44,397 bases of DNA from Oxalobacteraceae bacterium (GTDB taxonomy: Bacteria; Pseudomonadota; Gammaproteobacteria; Burkholderiales; Burkholderiaceae_D). The stretch covers positions 1-44,397 of the forward strand of contig JAUYNR010000111.1 in assembly GCA_030698225.1 (NCBI GenBank), given 5' to 3'. The notes beneath the pieces were generated by a model. It did no database searches. It had not been told where the DNA came from and saw nothing but the letters and a program-made list of their open reading frames with translations. Positions 17,061-24,748 of the stretch are shown piece by piece. Positions within the stretch are counted from its first letter, which is position 1; each line of letters opens with the position of its first letter. The translations under genes and the position numbers were made by a program.

Positions 17061-19180
17061 TTTGAGTTAAAGAAAAAAACGCTAACTTTACCCTTTGGTG
17101 TTGTTACCTTCACGCTAAAACTGCCCGCTGCACAACTATCTTCTTTCTTGATAGTTACTTGATGAAAGGTTCCGCCAATCAAAGTGGATGAAGGAATAAT
17201 AGCCGGGTAGAAAGTCTGGGGAGTAACCTTGTCGGCATCTGCACTGGCAACAGTTGTTCCAGACGGCAACGGATTATTATTTTCATCGATTAATCGGAAA
17301 ACCAACGTTTTACTTGCACAACCGGCCCCCGCCAAGCCCTGGATAATTGATGAATTCCCGTCTGCCTCCGCCCAGTCACGGCAACTGGAAGAATCGCAGA
17401 CTTGCCTGACCAAGGTGGCAGAAGATCCACTAAAGATAAACTCGGCAGAACGACGAATATAATTAATTCCCCACTTGCCGTCCCCAGTTGCACTATAAAC
17501 TTGGCTATTGTATGGGAAAGGCTTATCTCCATTTGCAGGAGTATAAACACCATCTAGCGTGCCTGCACCAGAAAAGCCACTGGTTGCAGCAAGTGAACCC
17601 GCATCCAAAAATGGGTCTCCCATATCGGAAAACGGCTCACCTCCACTCACACAAATGTCCACTAATGGGCGATAGGTCACAGGGAGATTCCCATTTACAT
17701 CAACGTAGTTTGTACACGAGTATTGTCCATCTCCATTTGAATCAATAAAATCCTCAACACCTTGTGCATATGCCAAAACAGTGACACGCCCATTAATTGG
17801 CTTGAACTGTTGACTCTTGAGCGTCACCGTACAACCGCCATCTAATGTGGTACATGCTCCTTGTGCAGAAGATCCAACCGCACCGCCCTCTGTTACAAAA
17901 TTGATTGCAGTATTATCCGAAATCGGGTTTCCGTACTGGTCTGCCATAAGTATAGTGACATCTGCTATCACATTGTCATAATCTAGCCCCTCAATATTAT
18001 ATTTATCGGCACTGAGAGACATGGATCTTTGAACTGGCAGTCCGGTAGAAATGGTGAGTGCATCCGATAAACCGCTGATGGTCACACTATTACGCACGGC
18101 CTCGGCAATCACGCGAACTGGTGTTGGAATGGTGCCGGAAGATACTGTAGTTGTCACATTCCCCAAAGCGTCAGTCGTACCACTGCTTGGCAACACAGTC
18201 AGGCCACCCGTTGTCGTTGTTGCTTTGAATGCAACCGCCACACCGGAAAGGCCATTATTGTTTTGATCCACCACTTTGAAAGTCACTACCGCCGATTCCT
18301 TACGCCCCAAACCACCGGAGCCCTTCAATACTATCGATTTATCGGCACTATCTGTTCCCGTGAATTGAATCGTACCAATGTAGGCACTATCGACACCGAT
18401 AGAAATAGTTTTCGATGAACTACCAATCGCTGCGGTGATTACGTCGGTACCACGAGTACAACCTGTATTTGTATAAGTTGCAGTCGCCACGCCATTTGAT
18501 ACTGCCCCTAAGACGATATCGGCCTTCGCATCGCCCTTGCACTGTGACGTTACAGTCAGCCCAGGCGCTATATTCACAGGTTGACCATTGCTTGTTACGG
18601 GGATATTCACCGATACTGTATTGAATGCCGGAAGGTTACCGGTTGGCGTTGGTGTAACTGAAAGTGTCCCCACGGTCAACGGAGCGGCCCCGATGGCCAC
18701 ATTGGCCTCTCCAGTGGCAGACTTGATCCCTGCAGTTGCTTCTGCCTTGATTGTCAGCGCCCCCGTTGAGTTGAAATCCGCAGGCTTGAAATTGATAACT
18801 GCAATACCGGTTGTCTGATCGGTCAGCGCCGAAGCGGAGACCGGTGTAAATTGAAGCAGAGAGGAATCCGATGCAGTGAATTTCACTACGGCATTAGGAA
18901 CCACGGCGCCCGCGCCATCTATGAAAATTGCGCGGACAGTGCCGATTTGTCCACCCGACAAAGTAGTCATCGGAACTCCGCTTCCATCAACAATCGACAA
19001 CTTCAGCGTTGAGGTGCCTGTTGTTATTGTGTCCGTTGTAGGGGTGGTACCGGTATCTCCAAAAGGCGTACCCGGCGAACCGCCGCCGCCGCCGCAAGCT
19101 GTCAGCATGATGGCAGCCAATAATCCGGCAGCAATATTCCGGAATGTATTTTTTGAGTTATTTTTCTGACCAAGTCTCAT
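17057..19180 (-). CDS. Ig-like (Big-type) repeat lipoprotein between pilQ and aroKB
   Basis: A 707-residue protein that looks secreted and lipidated: the signal peptide ends in lipobox LTAC (C29), followed by a GGGGG spacer. The body is beta-rich and Thr/Ser/Val-rich, with three or four bacterial-Ig/invasin-like modules (about 58-163, 168-262, 270-378, 385-475). Several contain the VxDxxGxPxxG-type turns seen at [13 protein letters not shown] and [11 protein letters not shown]. The C-terminal 230 residues are Cys-containing and include a calcium-loop-like DSNGDG (480-485). Its TGA overlaps the aroKB TTG, so it is co-transcribed with it. Base composition is visibly lower in GC (27 of 60 at 17881-17940, against 37 of 60 at 15061-15120 in dgt). 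A surface or pilus-associated role is inferred only from position. Confidence 0.8.
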   Translation of the reverse strand: MRLGQKNNSKNTFRNIAAGLLAAIMLTACGGGGGSPGTPFGDTGTTPTTDTITTGTSTLKLSIVDGSGVPMTTLSGGQIGTVRAIFIDGAGAVVPNAVVKFTASDSSLLQFTPVSASALTDQTTGIAVINFKPADFNSTGALTIKAEATAGIKSATGEANVAIGAAPLTVGTLSVTPTPTGNLPAFNTVSVNIPVTSNGQPVNIAPGLTVTSQCKGDAKADIVLGAVSNGVATATYTNTGCTRGTDVITAAIGSSSKTISIGVDSAYIGTIQFTGTDSADKSIVLKGSGGLGRKESAVVTFKVVDQNNNGLSGVAVAFKATTTTGGLTVLPSSGTTDALGNVTTTVSSGTIPTPVRVIAEAVRNSVTISGLSDALTISTGLPVQRSMSLSADKYNIEGLDYDNVIADVTILMADQYGNPISDNTAINFVTEGGAVGSSAQGACTTLDGGCTVTLKSQQFKPINGRVTVLAYAQGVEDFIDSNGDGQYSCTNYVDVNGNLPVTYRPLVDICVSGGEPFSDMGDPFLDAGSLAATSGFSGAGTLDGVYTPANGDKPFPYNSQVYSATGDGKWGINYIRRSAEFIFSGSSATLVRQVCDSSSCRDWAEADGNSSIIQGLAGAGCASKTLVFRLIDENNNPLPSGTTVASADADKVTPQTFYPAIIPSSTLIGGTFHQVTIKKEDSCAAGSFSVKVTTPKGKVSVFFFNSN

Positions 19181-19213
19181 TATTTTTCCCTAACTATTTT
19201 TTAAATTTTTCGA

Positions 19214-21517
19214 TCAGCGCGTTGACAGACGATCAGCGACGATTTTTGGCGTGATGAAGATCAGCAGTTCTGTCTTGTCATCGACCCGGCCGGTCGACTT
19301 GAACAGGTATCCGAACACCGGAATGTCGCCGAAGAACGGCACTTTGGTTTCCGAATTACGCAGGGTTTGCTGGTAGATGCCGCCGAGTACGACGGTTCCG
19401 CCATTTTCAACTTGCACCTGCGTTTTGACATGCTTGGTATCGATGGCGAAACCGGCGCGGGTTTCCACACCGACGCTGTCTTTGTTGACATCGACATCGA
19501 GGATGATGTTGCCGTCTGGCGTGATTTGCGGCGTGACTTCAAGACGCAAGTTGGCTTTGCGAAATGCGATCGAAGTCGCGCCGCTACTGGAGGCTTCCTG
19601 ATACGGCAATTCGGTGCCCTGCTCGATCAACGCTTTCATTTGATCGGCGGTTACCACTCGTGGGCTGGAGATGATCTTGCCCTTGCCATCGGCTTCCAGT
19701 GCCGACAACTCCAGATTCAGGAACCGGTTGGCTGCAGCCGAGAACAGGCTGATGGCAAGATTGCCGGGATTCAGGCCGCCAATGCCGGCTGCCGGCAAAT
19801 TGACGAATTGTGAGTTCGGAATATAACTACCGTCGGTCACCTTGGCCTGGCCGGTCTGTTCACCCACCCCGAGATAATTGCCGGTAAAAGTAAGGCGATT
19901 ATCGCCCCCGACTGAATAACCGGAATCGCCGCCGCGCAGGGTGCGAAGATCGGTCACACCGAACTTGGCGCCCAGGTTGCGGCTGAATTTATCGTCTGCC
20001 TCGACAATCCGCGCCTCGATCAAGACTTGACGCGAGGCAATGTCGGTCTTCAGGATCAGTTTGCGAATATCTTCCAGTTTGGACGCAATATCAGTGACAA
20101 ACAACTGGTTGGTGCGCGGGTCGATGACTGCGCTGCCGCGTTTCGACAGGATGCGGTTTTTGCTGTCGGCCGCACCATCGAGGCCGAAGACCAGTTTGAA
20201 TGCGTCTGCCTTCTGGTAATTCAACTGAAAGGATTCCGAGCGCAGCGGTTCCAGCTCGGCGATCTGGGCCATTTGCTCCAGCTCCAGTTTTTCCTTGGTC
20301 AACAATTCATCCTTCGGCGCGATCCAGAGCACGTTGCCATTCTTGCGCATGTCGAGGCCCTTGGCTTGCATCACGATATCGAGCGCCTGGTCCCACGGCA
20401 CGTCCTTCAGCCGAAGGGTGAGGTTGCCGTTGACGCTGTCGCTGGTGATGATGTTCAGTCCGGTAAAGTCGGCAATCACTTGCAGCACCGCCCGCACCTC
20501 GACATTCTGGAAGTTCAGCGACAGTTTTTCGCCCCGGTAGCCTTGCGTTCCCTGGGTCAGCTTGTTGGGGTCTTCCCTGATCGGCCTGACTTCGATCACC
20601 AGCTGGGATTCACTCTGGTAGGCGCTGTGCTCCCACAGTCCTTTGGGCTCGATGGTCATGCGCACATTGCTTCCTTGCGGCAGCGTCGTGATGGTTTGCA
20701 CCGGCGAGCCGAAATCGGCCACGTCCATGCGGCGACGCAGCACCTCAGGCAGGCTGGCTTGCAGGAAATCCACCACAATGGTTTGCCCCTGCTGGCGCAC
20801 ATCGACACCGATCTGGTTGTTCGGCAAATCGACGATAATGCGTCCCTCTCCTTCCACACCACGTCGAAAATCGATGTCGCGGATCTCTTGCCTGCTGGTC
20901 ACCGCCGGTGCTGTTGCAACCGGCAGGCCGGATGCGCCGACTGGGGTTGCAATACCGCCGGAACCGTCAATCGTCACGATTACCATATTACCTTCGACTA
21001 CGGTGGCGTAATTCAGCGGTCGCTTCAGATTGAACACCAGACGCGAACGGGTTGCCGCCTGCACCAGGTTGACATTGGTGACATCGCCCAGGTTGATGTC
21101 CTGCGTCGACTTGCCGGTGGCATTGCCAACACCCGGAAAGTCGAGCGCAATCCGGGCCGGGCTGGTGATCGCGAAACCGAGCGGCGGTTTGGCGACCGGC
21201 TTTTTAAGTGTCACCTTGACGATCACGTTCGCGCCCTGTTGATTGGCTACGATCGACTCGATCACATTCTCGGCAGGCGCCTGCGCCAGCGCGAAAGCGC
21301 TGGCCAGCCACAGGCAGAACACTGCCGATCCCTGTATGGCCCGCCTTGCAGCCAGCACCGGACCCAAGCTTTTAACGTGAAAGCCGCGTAGCGACTCACT
21401 TCGCTCCCCTCTCCCGCCTGCGGGAGAGGGGTTGGGGGAGAGGGCGGCCATGGTGCATTCATGTATTGGGGTGGCATTTTCGCCATGGCCGTTATATTGT
21501 TTTTTTAATGCATTCAT
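19214..21517 (-). CDS. pilQ: Type IV pilus outer-membrane secretin PilQ
   Basis: The outer-membrane channel for the type IV pilus, 767 residues from ATG 21517 (TAATG overlap with pilP). After a signal peptide ending near residue 80 (SAFALAQA) come AMIN-type beta domains (IVVDFLQASLPEVLRRR region), a secretin N1-type domain (LNFQNVEVRAVLQVIADFTGLN) and the secretin core. The core carries LEDIRKLILKTDIASRQVLI and the C-terminal VQVENGGTVVLGGIYQQ and VPFFGDIPVFGYLF signatures. The N-terminus is odd: about 65 residues precede the hydrophobic core. Part of that stretch (about 25-41) is encoded by a palindromic repeat at 21406-21431 and flanking bases. Confidence 0.95.
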   Translation of the reverse strand: MNALKKQYNGHGENATPIHECTMAALSPNPSPAGGRGERSESLRGFHVKSLGPVLAARRAIQGSAVFCLWLASAFALAQAPAENVIESIVANQQGANVIVKVTLKKPVAKPPLGFAITSPARIALDFPGVGNATGKSTQDINLGDVTNVNLVQAATRSRLVFNLKRPLNYATVVEGNMVIVTIDGSGGIATPVGASGLPVATAPAVTSRQEIRDIDFRRGVEGEGRIIVDLPNNQIGVDVRQQGQTIVVDFLQASLPEVLRRRMDVADFGSPVQTITTLPQGSNVRMTIEPKGLWEHSAYQSESQLVIEVRPIREDPNKLTQGTQGYRGEKLSLNFQNVEVRAVLQVIADFTGLNIITSDSVNGNLTLRLKDVPWDQALDIVMQAKGLDMRKNGNVLWIAPKDELLTKEKLELEQMAQIAELEPLRSESFQLNYQKADAFKLVFGLDGAADSKNRILSKRGSAVIDPRTNQLFVTDIASKLEDIRKLILKTDIASRQVLIEARIVEADDKFSRNLGAKFGVTDLRTLRGGDSGYSVGGDNRLTFTGNYLGVGEQTGQAKVTDGSYIPNSQFVNLPAAGIGGLNPGNLAISLFSAAANRFLNLELSALEADGKGKIISSPRVVTADQMKALIEQGTELPYQEASSSGATSIAFRKANLRLEVTPQITPDGNIILDVDVNKDSVGVETRAGFAIDTKHVKTQVQVENGGTVVLGGIYQQTLRNSETKVPFFGDIPVFGYLFKSTGRVDDKTELLIFITPKIVADRLSTR
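21400..21445. repeat. REP-like palindrome inside the 5' end of pilQ
   Basis: CCCCTCTCCCG (21406-21416) and CGGGAGAGGGG (21421-21431) form a perfect 11-bp stem with a four-base loop. The flanking GTTGGGGGAGAGGG belongs to the same repeat type. In the pilQ frame it translates as SPNPSPAGGRGE, a string familiar from dispersed proteobacterial palindromic repeats read through as protein. It therefore looks like an insertion of an intergenic repeat into the signal-peptide coding region. Confidence 0.7.
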
Positions 21518-22053
21518 TATTTGCTCCCCTGCAACTCTAGCTTGGCTTGGCGCTCGGTCCACTCTCCGGACGCATCTTGAACGATTTCCTTGAGCTCCAT
21601 TTCGGTTTCGGTCACTTTGGTCACCATGCCGAAGTTCTGACCGACATAATTCCCGACCTTGATTCGGAACACCGCTTTATCAACCAGTACTAGCGCATAG
21701 CTGAGACCGGGCTTTTGCAAGGTGCCGACCATTCTCAGCGTGTCCAGCGGATAATCCTCCAGTACTTCCCGGCGCCGCTCGAGATTAGGCTTGAGCGCTC
21801 CATTGGATTTGGCTTGCATTTTCGCCAGTGCCACGGAAAGCTTGATCGGGTTGTAAGGGTCTACCGCATCGACGGCACCATAGACGAATGGCGTGAATTT
21901 CTTGGGTTCGTCAATTTTCCGAACGACAATTTTAGTGTCCCGCTTGACATCACTCATCCACTGTGTGACTTCCAGTTGATCGTTGTCGCCGCACCCTCCC
22001 AGTGCGGCCAGCAGGAGCAGCGGCAAGCCCTTCATCCGTCGGGAGCGCATCAT
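21517..22053 (-). CDS. pilP: Type IV pilus assembly lipoprotein PilP
   Basis: A 178-residue inner-membrane lipoprotein that links the PilNO complex to the secretin PilQ. The N-terminus is basic, then hydrophobic (LPLLLLAALGGC), with a lipobox LGGC placing the acylated Cys near residue 21. The C-terminal PilP domain contains KVGNYVGQNFGMVTKVTETEMEL. The ATG at 22053 overlaps the pilO stop (ATGA). In-frame Met codons at positions 2 and 7 are alternatives. The stop overlaps the pilQ start (TAATG), so the operon is tightly coupled. Confidence 0.93.
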   Translation of the reverse strand: MMRSRRMKGLPLLLLAALGGCGDNDQLEVTQWMSDVKRDTKIVVRKIDEPKKFTPFVYGAVDAVDPYNPIKLSVALAKMQAKSNGALKPNLERRREVLEDYPLDTLRMVGTLQKPGLSYALVLVDKAVFRIKVGNYVGQNFGMVTKVTETEMELKEIVQDASGEWTERQAKLELQGSK

Positions 22054-22706
22054 TTCTTACCTCCCTTCTTATCGGTAGCCAGCTTGCGCTGGGCCGCGAC
22101 TTCTTCCGGGTCCAGATAGCGAAACGTCTTGGCGATCGCTTCCAGGCTTAATACACCATCCTTGGCTGCGACCAGGTTCATGCTGTTGAGCGTGACGATG
22201 CGCGGCAAATTGGCGATATCGCTGGTGAACGCACCGACATCGTGATAGCTGCCCACAACCTTGATATTGATCGGCAGCTCGGCATAGTAGTCGTTGACTG
22301 CCACCTGGCCTGGCTTGAACAGTTCGAATTGCAGGCCGCGCCCAATGCCAGCCTGGTTGATGTCGGACAGCAGTGCGTCCATCTCTGCCTTGTTCGGCAA
22401 CTGCTTTTCGAGAGTGGCGACATACTGGCCCACCAGTTCTTTTTGTTTGCGCAGACTGTCAAGATTCATCGCTTGAGCAATCTTGCTGCGATATTCGTCC
22501 CTGAGTTTTTGCTCCTGCTGCACCCCGGCATCCAGCGCTGCAATCTGGTCGCTCCAGTAAAAATACCAACCCAACACCAGAACTGCAAACAGGACCCCTA
22601 CGCCGCACAGCAGGCGTGGCGCAAGCGGCCACTGCCCTGGCTGCTGCCCATCCAGGCCCTGGAATTGTGCCTTGAGTGAATCCATCACCCGTTTTAAATC
22701 TGCCAT
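22050..22706 (-). CDS. pilO: Type IV pilus inner-membrane protein PilO
   Basis: A 218-residue bitopic protein that pairs with PilN to form the periplasmic alignment complex of the pilus machine. It has one membrane helix (LCGVGVLFAVLVLGWYFYW, about residues 34-52). A coiled-coil segment follows (QQEQKLRDEYRSKIAQAMNL), then the ferredoxin-like PilO core (PINIKVVGSYHDVGAFTSDI and RIVTLNSMNL). It lies 23 bases downstream of pilN, the only real gap in the operon. The lysine-rich C-terminus overlaps the pilP start. Confidence 0.93.
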   Translation of the reverse strand: MADLKRVMDSLKAQFQGLDGQQPGQWPLAPRLLCGVGVLFAVLVLGWYFYWSDQIAALDAGVQQEQKLRDEYRSKIAQAMNLDSLRKQKELVGQYVATLEKQLPNKAEMDALLSDINQAGIGRGLQFELFKPGQVAVNDYYAELPINIKVVGSYHDVGAFTSDIANLPRIVTLNSMNLVAAKDGVLSLEAIAKTFRYLDPEEVAAQRKLATDKKGGKK

Positions 22707-22729
22707 GACGCGCCTCTCGTGCTGTGTTG

Positions 22730-23335
22730 TCAGGGTTTCGCGGGTGAGACACCGGCAATTTCTGCCTGCTCTTTGTCACGCGGCCGCTTGATGCCCACGT
22801 TGACGGTGAATTCAAAGATTTTTTTTGTGTCCTTGCCTTGCCCGAGGTTGCTGGAACGGATCTCGATCAGTTCGGGCAAATTGAGCCAAGGAGAGTTATT
22901 GCTGAGATTGCGCAGGAACTCCGATACCCGCTCATTCGATTGTGCGTAGCCATTCATGATCACACGCTGCCCCTCCTGCTTGAAGGCACGTAAATAGACG
23001 CCCTCGGGAGTTTGCTTGACCAGTTCATCCATCAAATAGACTGGCTGGTTGCGATCGCCCTGCAAATCCTCTACTGCCTGCTGGCGCGCCTTCAATGCCT
23101 CGATGTCCTGTTTCAGCGTGGAGATTTCCTTGATCTGGATATCGAGCCTGGCATTTTCAGTCTTGATGAAAGTATTCCGCTGCTCCTGTTCGGAAATTTT
23201 ATTTCCGATGCCAAAGCCAACCAGAATCACCACCAACGCCGCCACAGTGCCGGCCAGACCCAGCATTGCGTAAAATTCGCTCTGGCGTTTTTTGCGCTTT
23301 TCTTCGCGGTGCGGAAGCAGGTTAATCTTGATCAT
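22730..23335 (-). CDS. pilN: Type IV pilus inner-membrane protein PilN
   Basis: A 201-residue bitopic protein. The N-terminal cytoplasmic peptide MIKINLLPHREEK is the conserved segment that binds a groove of PilM. One membrane helix (GLAGTVAALVVILVGFGIG, about 26-44) and a coiled coil (about 50-95) follow, then the periplasmic fold that dimerises with PilO. The ATG overlaps the pilM stop as ATGA, and translational coupling is expected. Confidence 0.94.
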   Translation of the reverse strand: MIKINLLPHREEKRKKRQSEFYAMLGLAGTVAALVVILVGFGIGNKISEQEQRNTFIKTENARLDIQIKEISTLKQDIEALKARQQAVEDLQGDRNQPVYLMDELVKQTPEGVYLRAFKQEGQRVIMNGYAQSNERVSEFLRNLSNNSPWLNLPELIEIRSSNLGQGKDTKKIFEFTVNVGIKRPRDKEQAEIAGVSPAKP

Positions 23336-24414
23336 AGGTCGAACCTCCGCAGCGCCAGGCCGCAGGCGACCAGGTAAGCGGGTGCGTCGATGCGCAATTG
23401 CTTTTCGCGCACCCCGTCTGCCAGCTTCATGCCGGCGAACGGATTGACGACCGCGCTGGCAATCTTGGTCCGGCTGGTGACGATATCGACCAGATTAGGA
23501 ATGACCGCGCAGCCTCCAGCGAGAAACAGCCGGTCGATGCGGGCGTGTGGCGTCGATGTGAAAAAGAACTGTATCGCACGGGTGATCTCTTGCGCCGCGC
23601 TTTCCAGAAACGGCATCAGCAACTCGGCTTGATAGTTGCTTGGCAAATTACCAGCCTTCTTCTTGATCTCGGCCTCTTCAAAGGCCACACCATAAGTGCG
23701 CACGATATCCTGGGTCAGTTGGTTGCCACCGAACGGCTGCTCGCGCTCGTAAATTACCTGCCCATCCAGTACCACGGAGAAATGCGTCAATTGCGCGCCG
23801 ATCTGGAACAACGCGATGATTTGTCCCTTGCCTGCCTTGGGCAGCTCGGCATTGACACGTTCAAGTGCGGACCTGGCCGCATACGATTCGATATCCATGA
23901 CTACCGGCTTCAAACCGGCCGATTCGGCTACCGCCACCCTGTCCTCCACCTTTTCTTTGCGCGATGCTGCGAGCAAGACATCAACATCGTCGGGAGAATT
24001 GCCGGATGGGCCAATTACATCGAAATCGAGGCTGACTTCATCCAATGCAAATGGGATGTACTGGCTGGCCTCCGACTCGACATGCAGCTCCAGTTCCAGC
24101 TCCGACATTCCTGCCGGCAAGATAATCTTCTTGGTGATGACCGAGGCCGGCGGCATTCCCAATGCGACATTTTTTGCGCGGGTGCCGCTTTTTTTCCATA
24201 TGCGGCGTACCGCCTCGGCAACTTGCTCGATATTTTCAATGTTGCCGTCCACGATGGCCCCGCGCGGCAAAGCTTCAAATGCATAGCGCTCCAGGCGCAA
24301 TTCGTTTTTGCCCACTTCGGACAGCTCGACTAGCTTGACCCCCGAAGTACTGATATCCAGACCTATCAATGGCGGATTCCTGGTACCGAATAACGATCTG
24401 ATCTCAATAGCCAA
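23332..24414 (-). CDS. pilM: Type IV pilus assembly ATPase-like protein PilM
   Basis: A 360-residue actin/FtsA-like cytoplasmic protein that docks PilN and connects the pilus motor to the alignment complex. PLIGLDISTSGVKLVELSE is the phosphate-1 motif of the actin fold. LFLAGGCAVIPNLVDIV is the adenosine-binding motif near the C-terminus. The start is taken as TTG at 24414, because AGGGGA lies about 8 bases upstream and the residues that follow (AIEIRSLFG) are the usual PilM N-terminus. The longer reading from 24471 lacks both. It is the first gene of pilMNOPQ, divergent from PBP1A. Confidence 0.93.
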   Translation of the reverse strand: MAIEIRSLFGTRNPPLIGLDISTSGVKLVELSEVGKNELRLERYAFEALPRGAIVDGNIENIEQVAEAVRRIWKKSGTRAKNVALGMPPASVITKKIILPAGMSELELELHVESEASQYIPFALDEVSLDFDVIGPSGNSPDDVDVLLAASRKEKVEDRVAVAESAGLKPVVMDIESYAARSALERVNAELPKAGKGQIIALFQIGAQLTHFSVVLDGQVIYEREQPFGGNQLTQDIVRTYGVAFEEAEIKKKAGNLPSNYQAELLMPFLESAAQEITRAIQFFFTSTPHARIDRLFLAGGCAVIPNLVDIVTSRTKIASAVVNPFAGMKLADGVREKQLRIDAPAYLVACGLALRRFDL

Positions 24415-24748
24415 AGACAGTCCCCTTAACGTGACGCACCGTGTGAACGCAACACCTGATTGACTGTCCAATTTGCCGGGCAGTGTAAAAAATGCAAATT
24501 ATTTGCTTTTAAAACCGTAACTTAGGCGGAACTTATCCAGAATCACTTCAAATCCTAGCAATAAGCGCCAGAAAGTGTAAAGAACTTTCCGCCAAGACAC
24601 AATATGCGTTGCCAATATCCGACTTTGCCTGCACCGCTGGCAAGACACGATTGGCCCGACTGCTTGTGCCGCCACGCCTCCTTAGCAATGGACAATTTGC
24701 GGCTGCCGCTATAATGGCGCCGATGACGACTTCACCAAGAAACCGCGC
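24415..24748. promoter_or_regulatory. Divergent pilM / PBP1A intergenic region
   Basis: A 334-base region carrying promoters for both directions. Towards pilM there is TACACT on the minus strand (RC at 24483-24488) as a weak -10, next to the perfect 13-bp palindrome GCAAATTATTTGC at 24494-24506. Towards PBP1A there is TATAAT at 24710-24715. No sigma-54 -24/-12 motif was found. The central part (about 24510-24680) shows no gene or strong structure. Confidence 0.45.
24710..24715 (+). promoter_or_regulatory. Consensus -10 box (TATAAT) for PBP1A
   Basis: TATAAT lies 39 bases before the PBP1A ATG. No good -35 hexamer sits 16-18 bases upstream. A start about 7 bases downstream would put the transcript end beside the ATG at 24723, which opens a nine-codon reading frame ending in an ATGA overlap with PBP1A. 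Confidence 0.45.

Noticed and set aside
20027..21391. Plus-strand open frame of 454 codons opposite pilQ
   Set aside because: Antisense shadow of a well-supported secretin gene with no domain or ribosome site.
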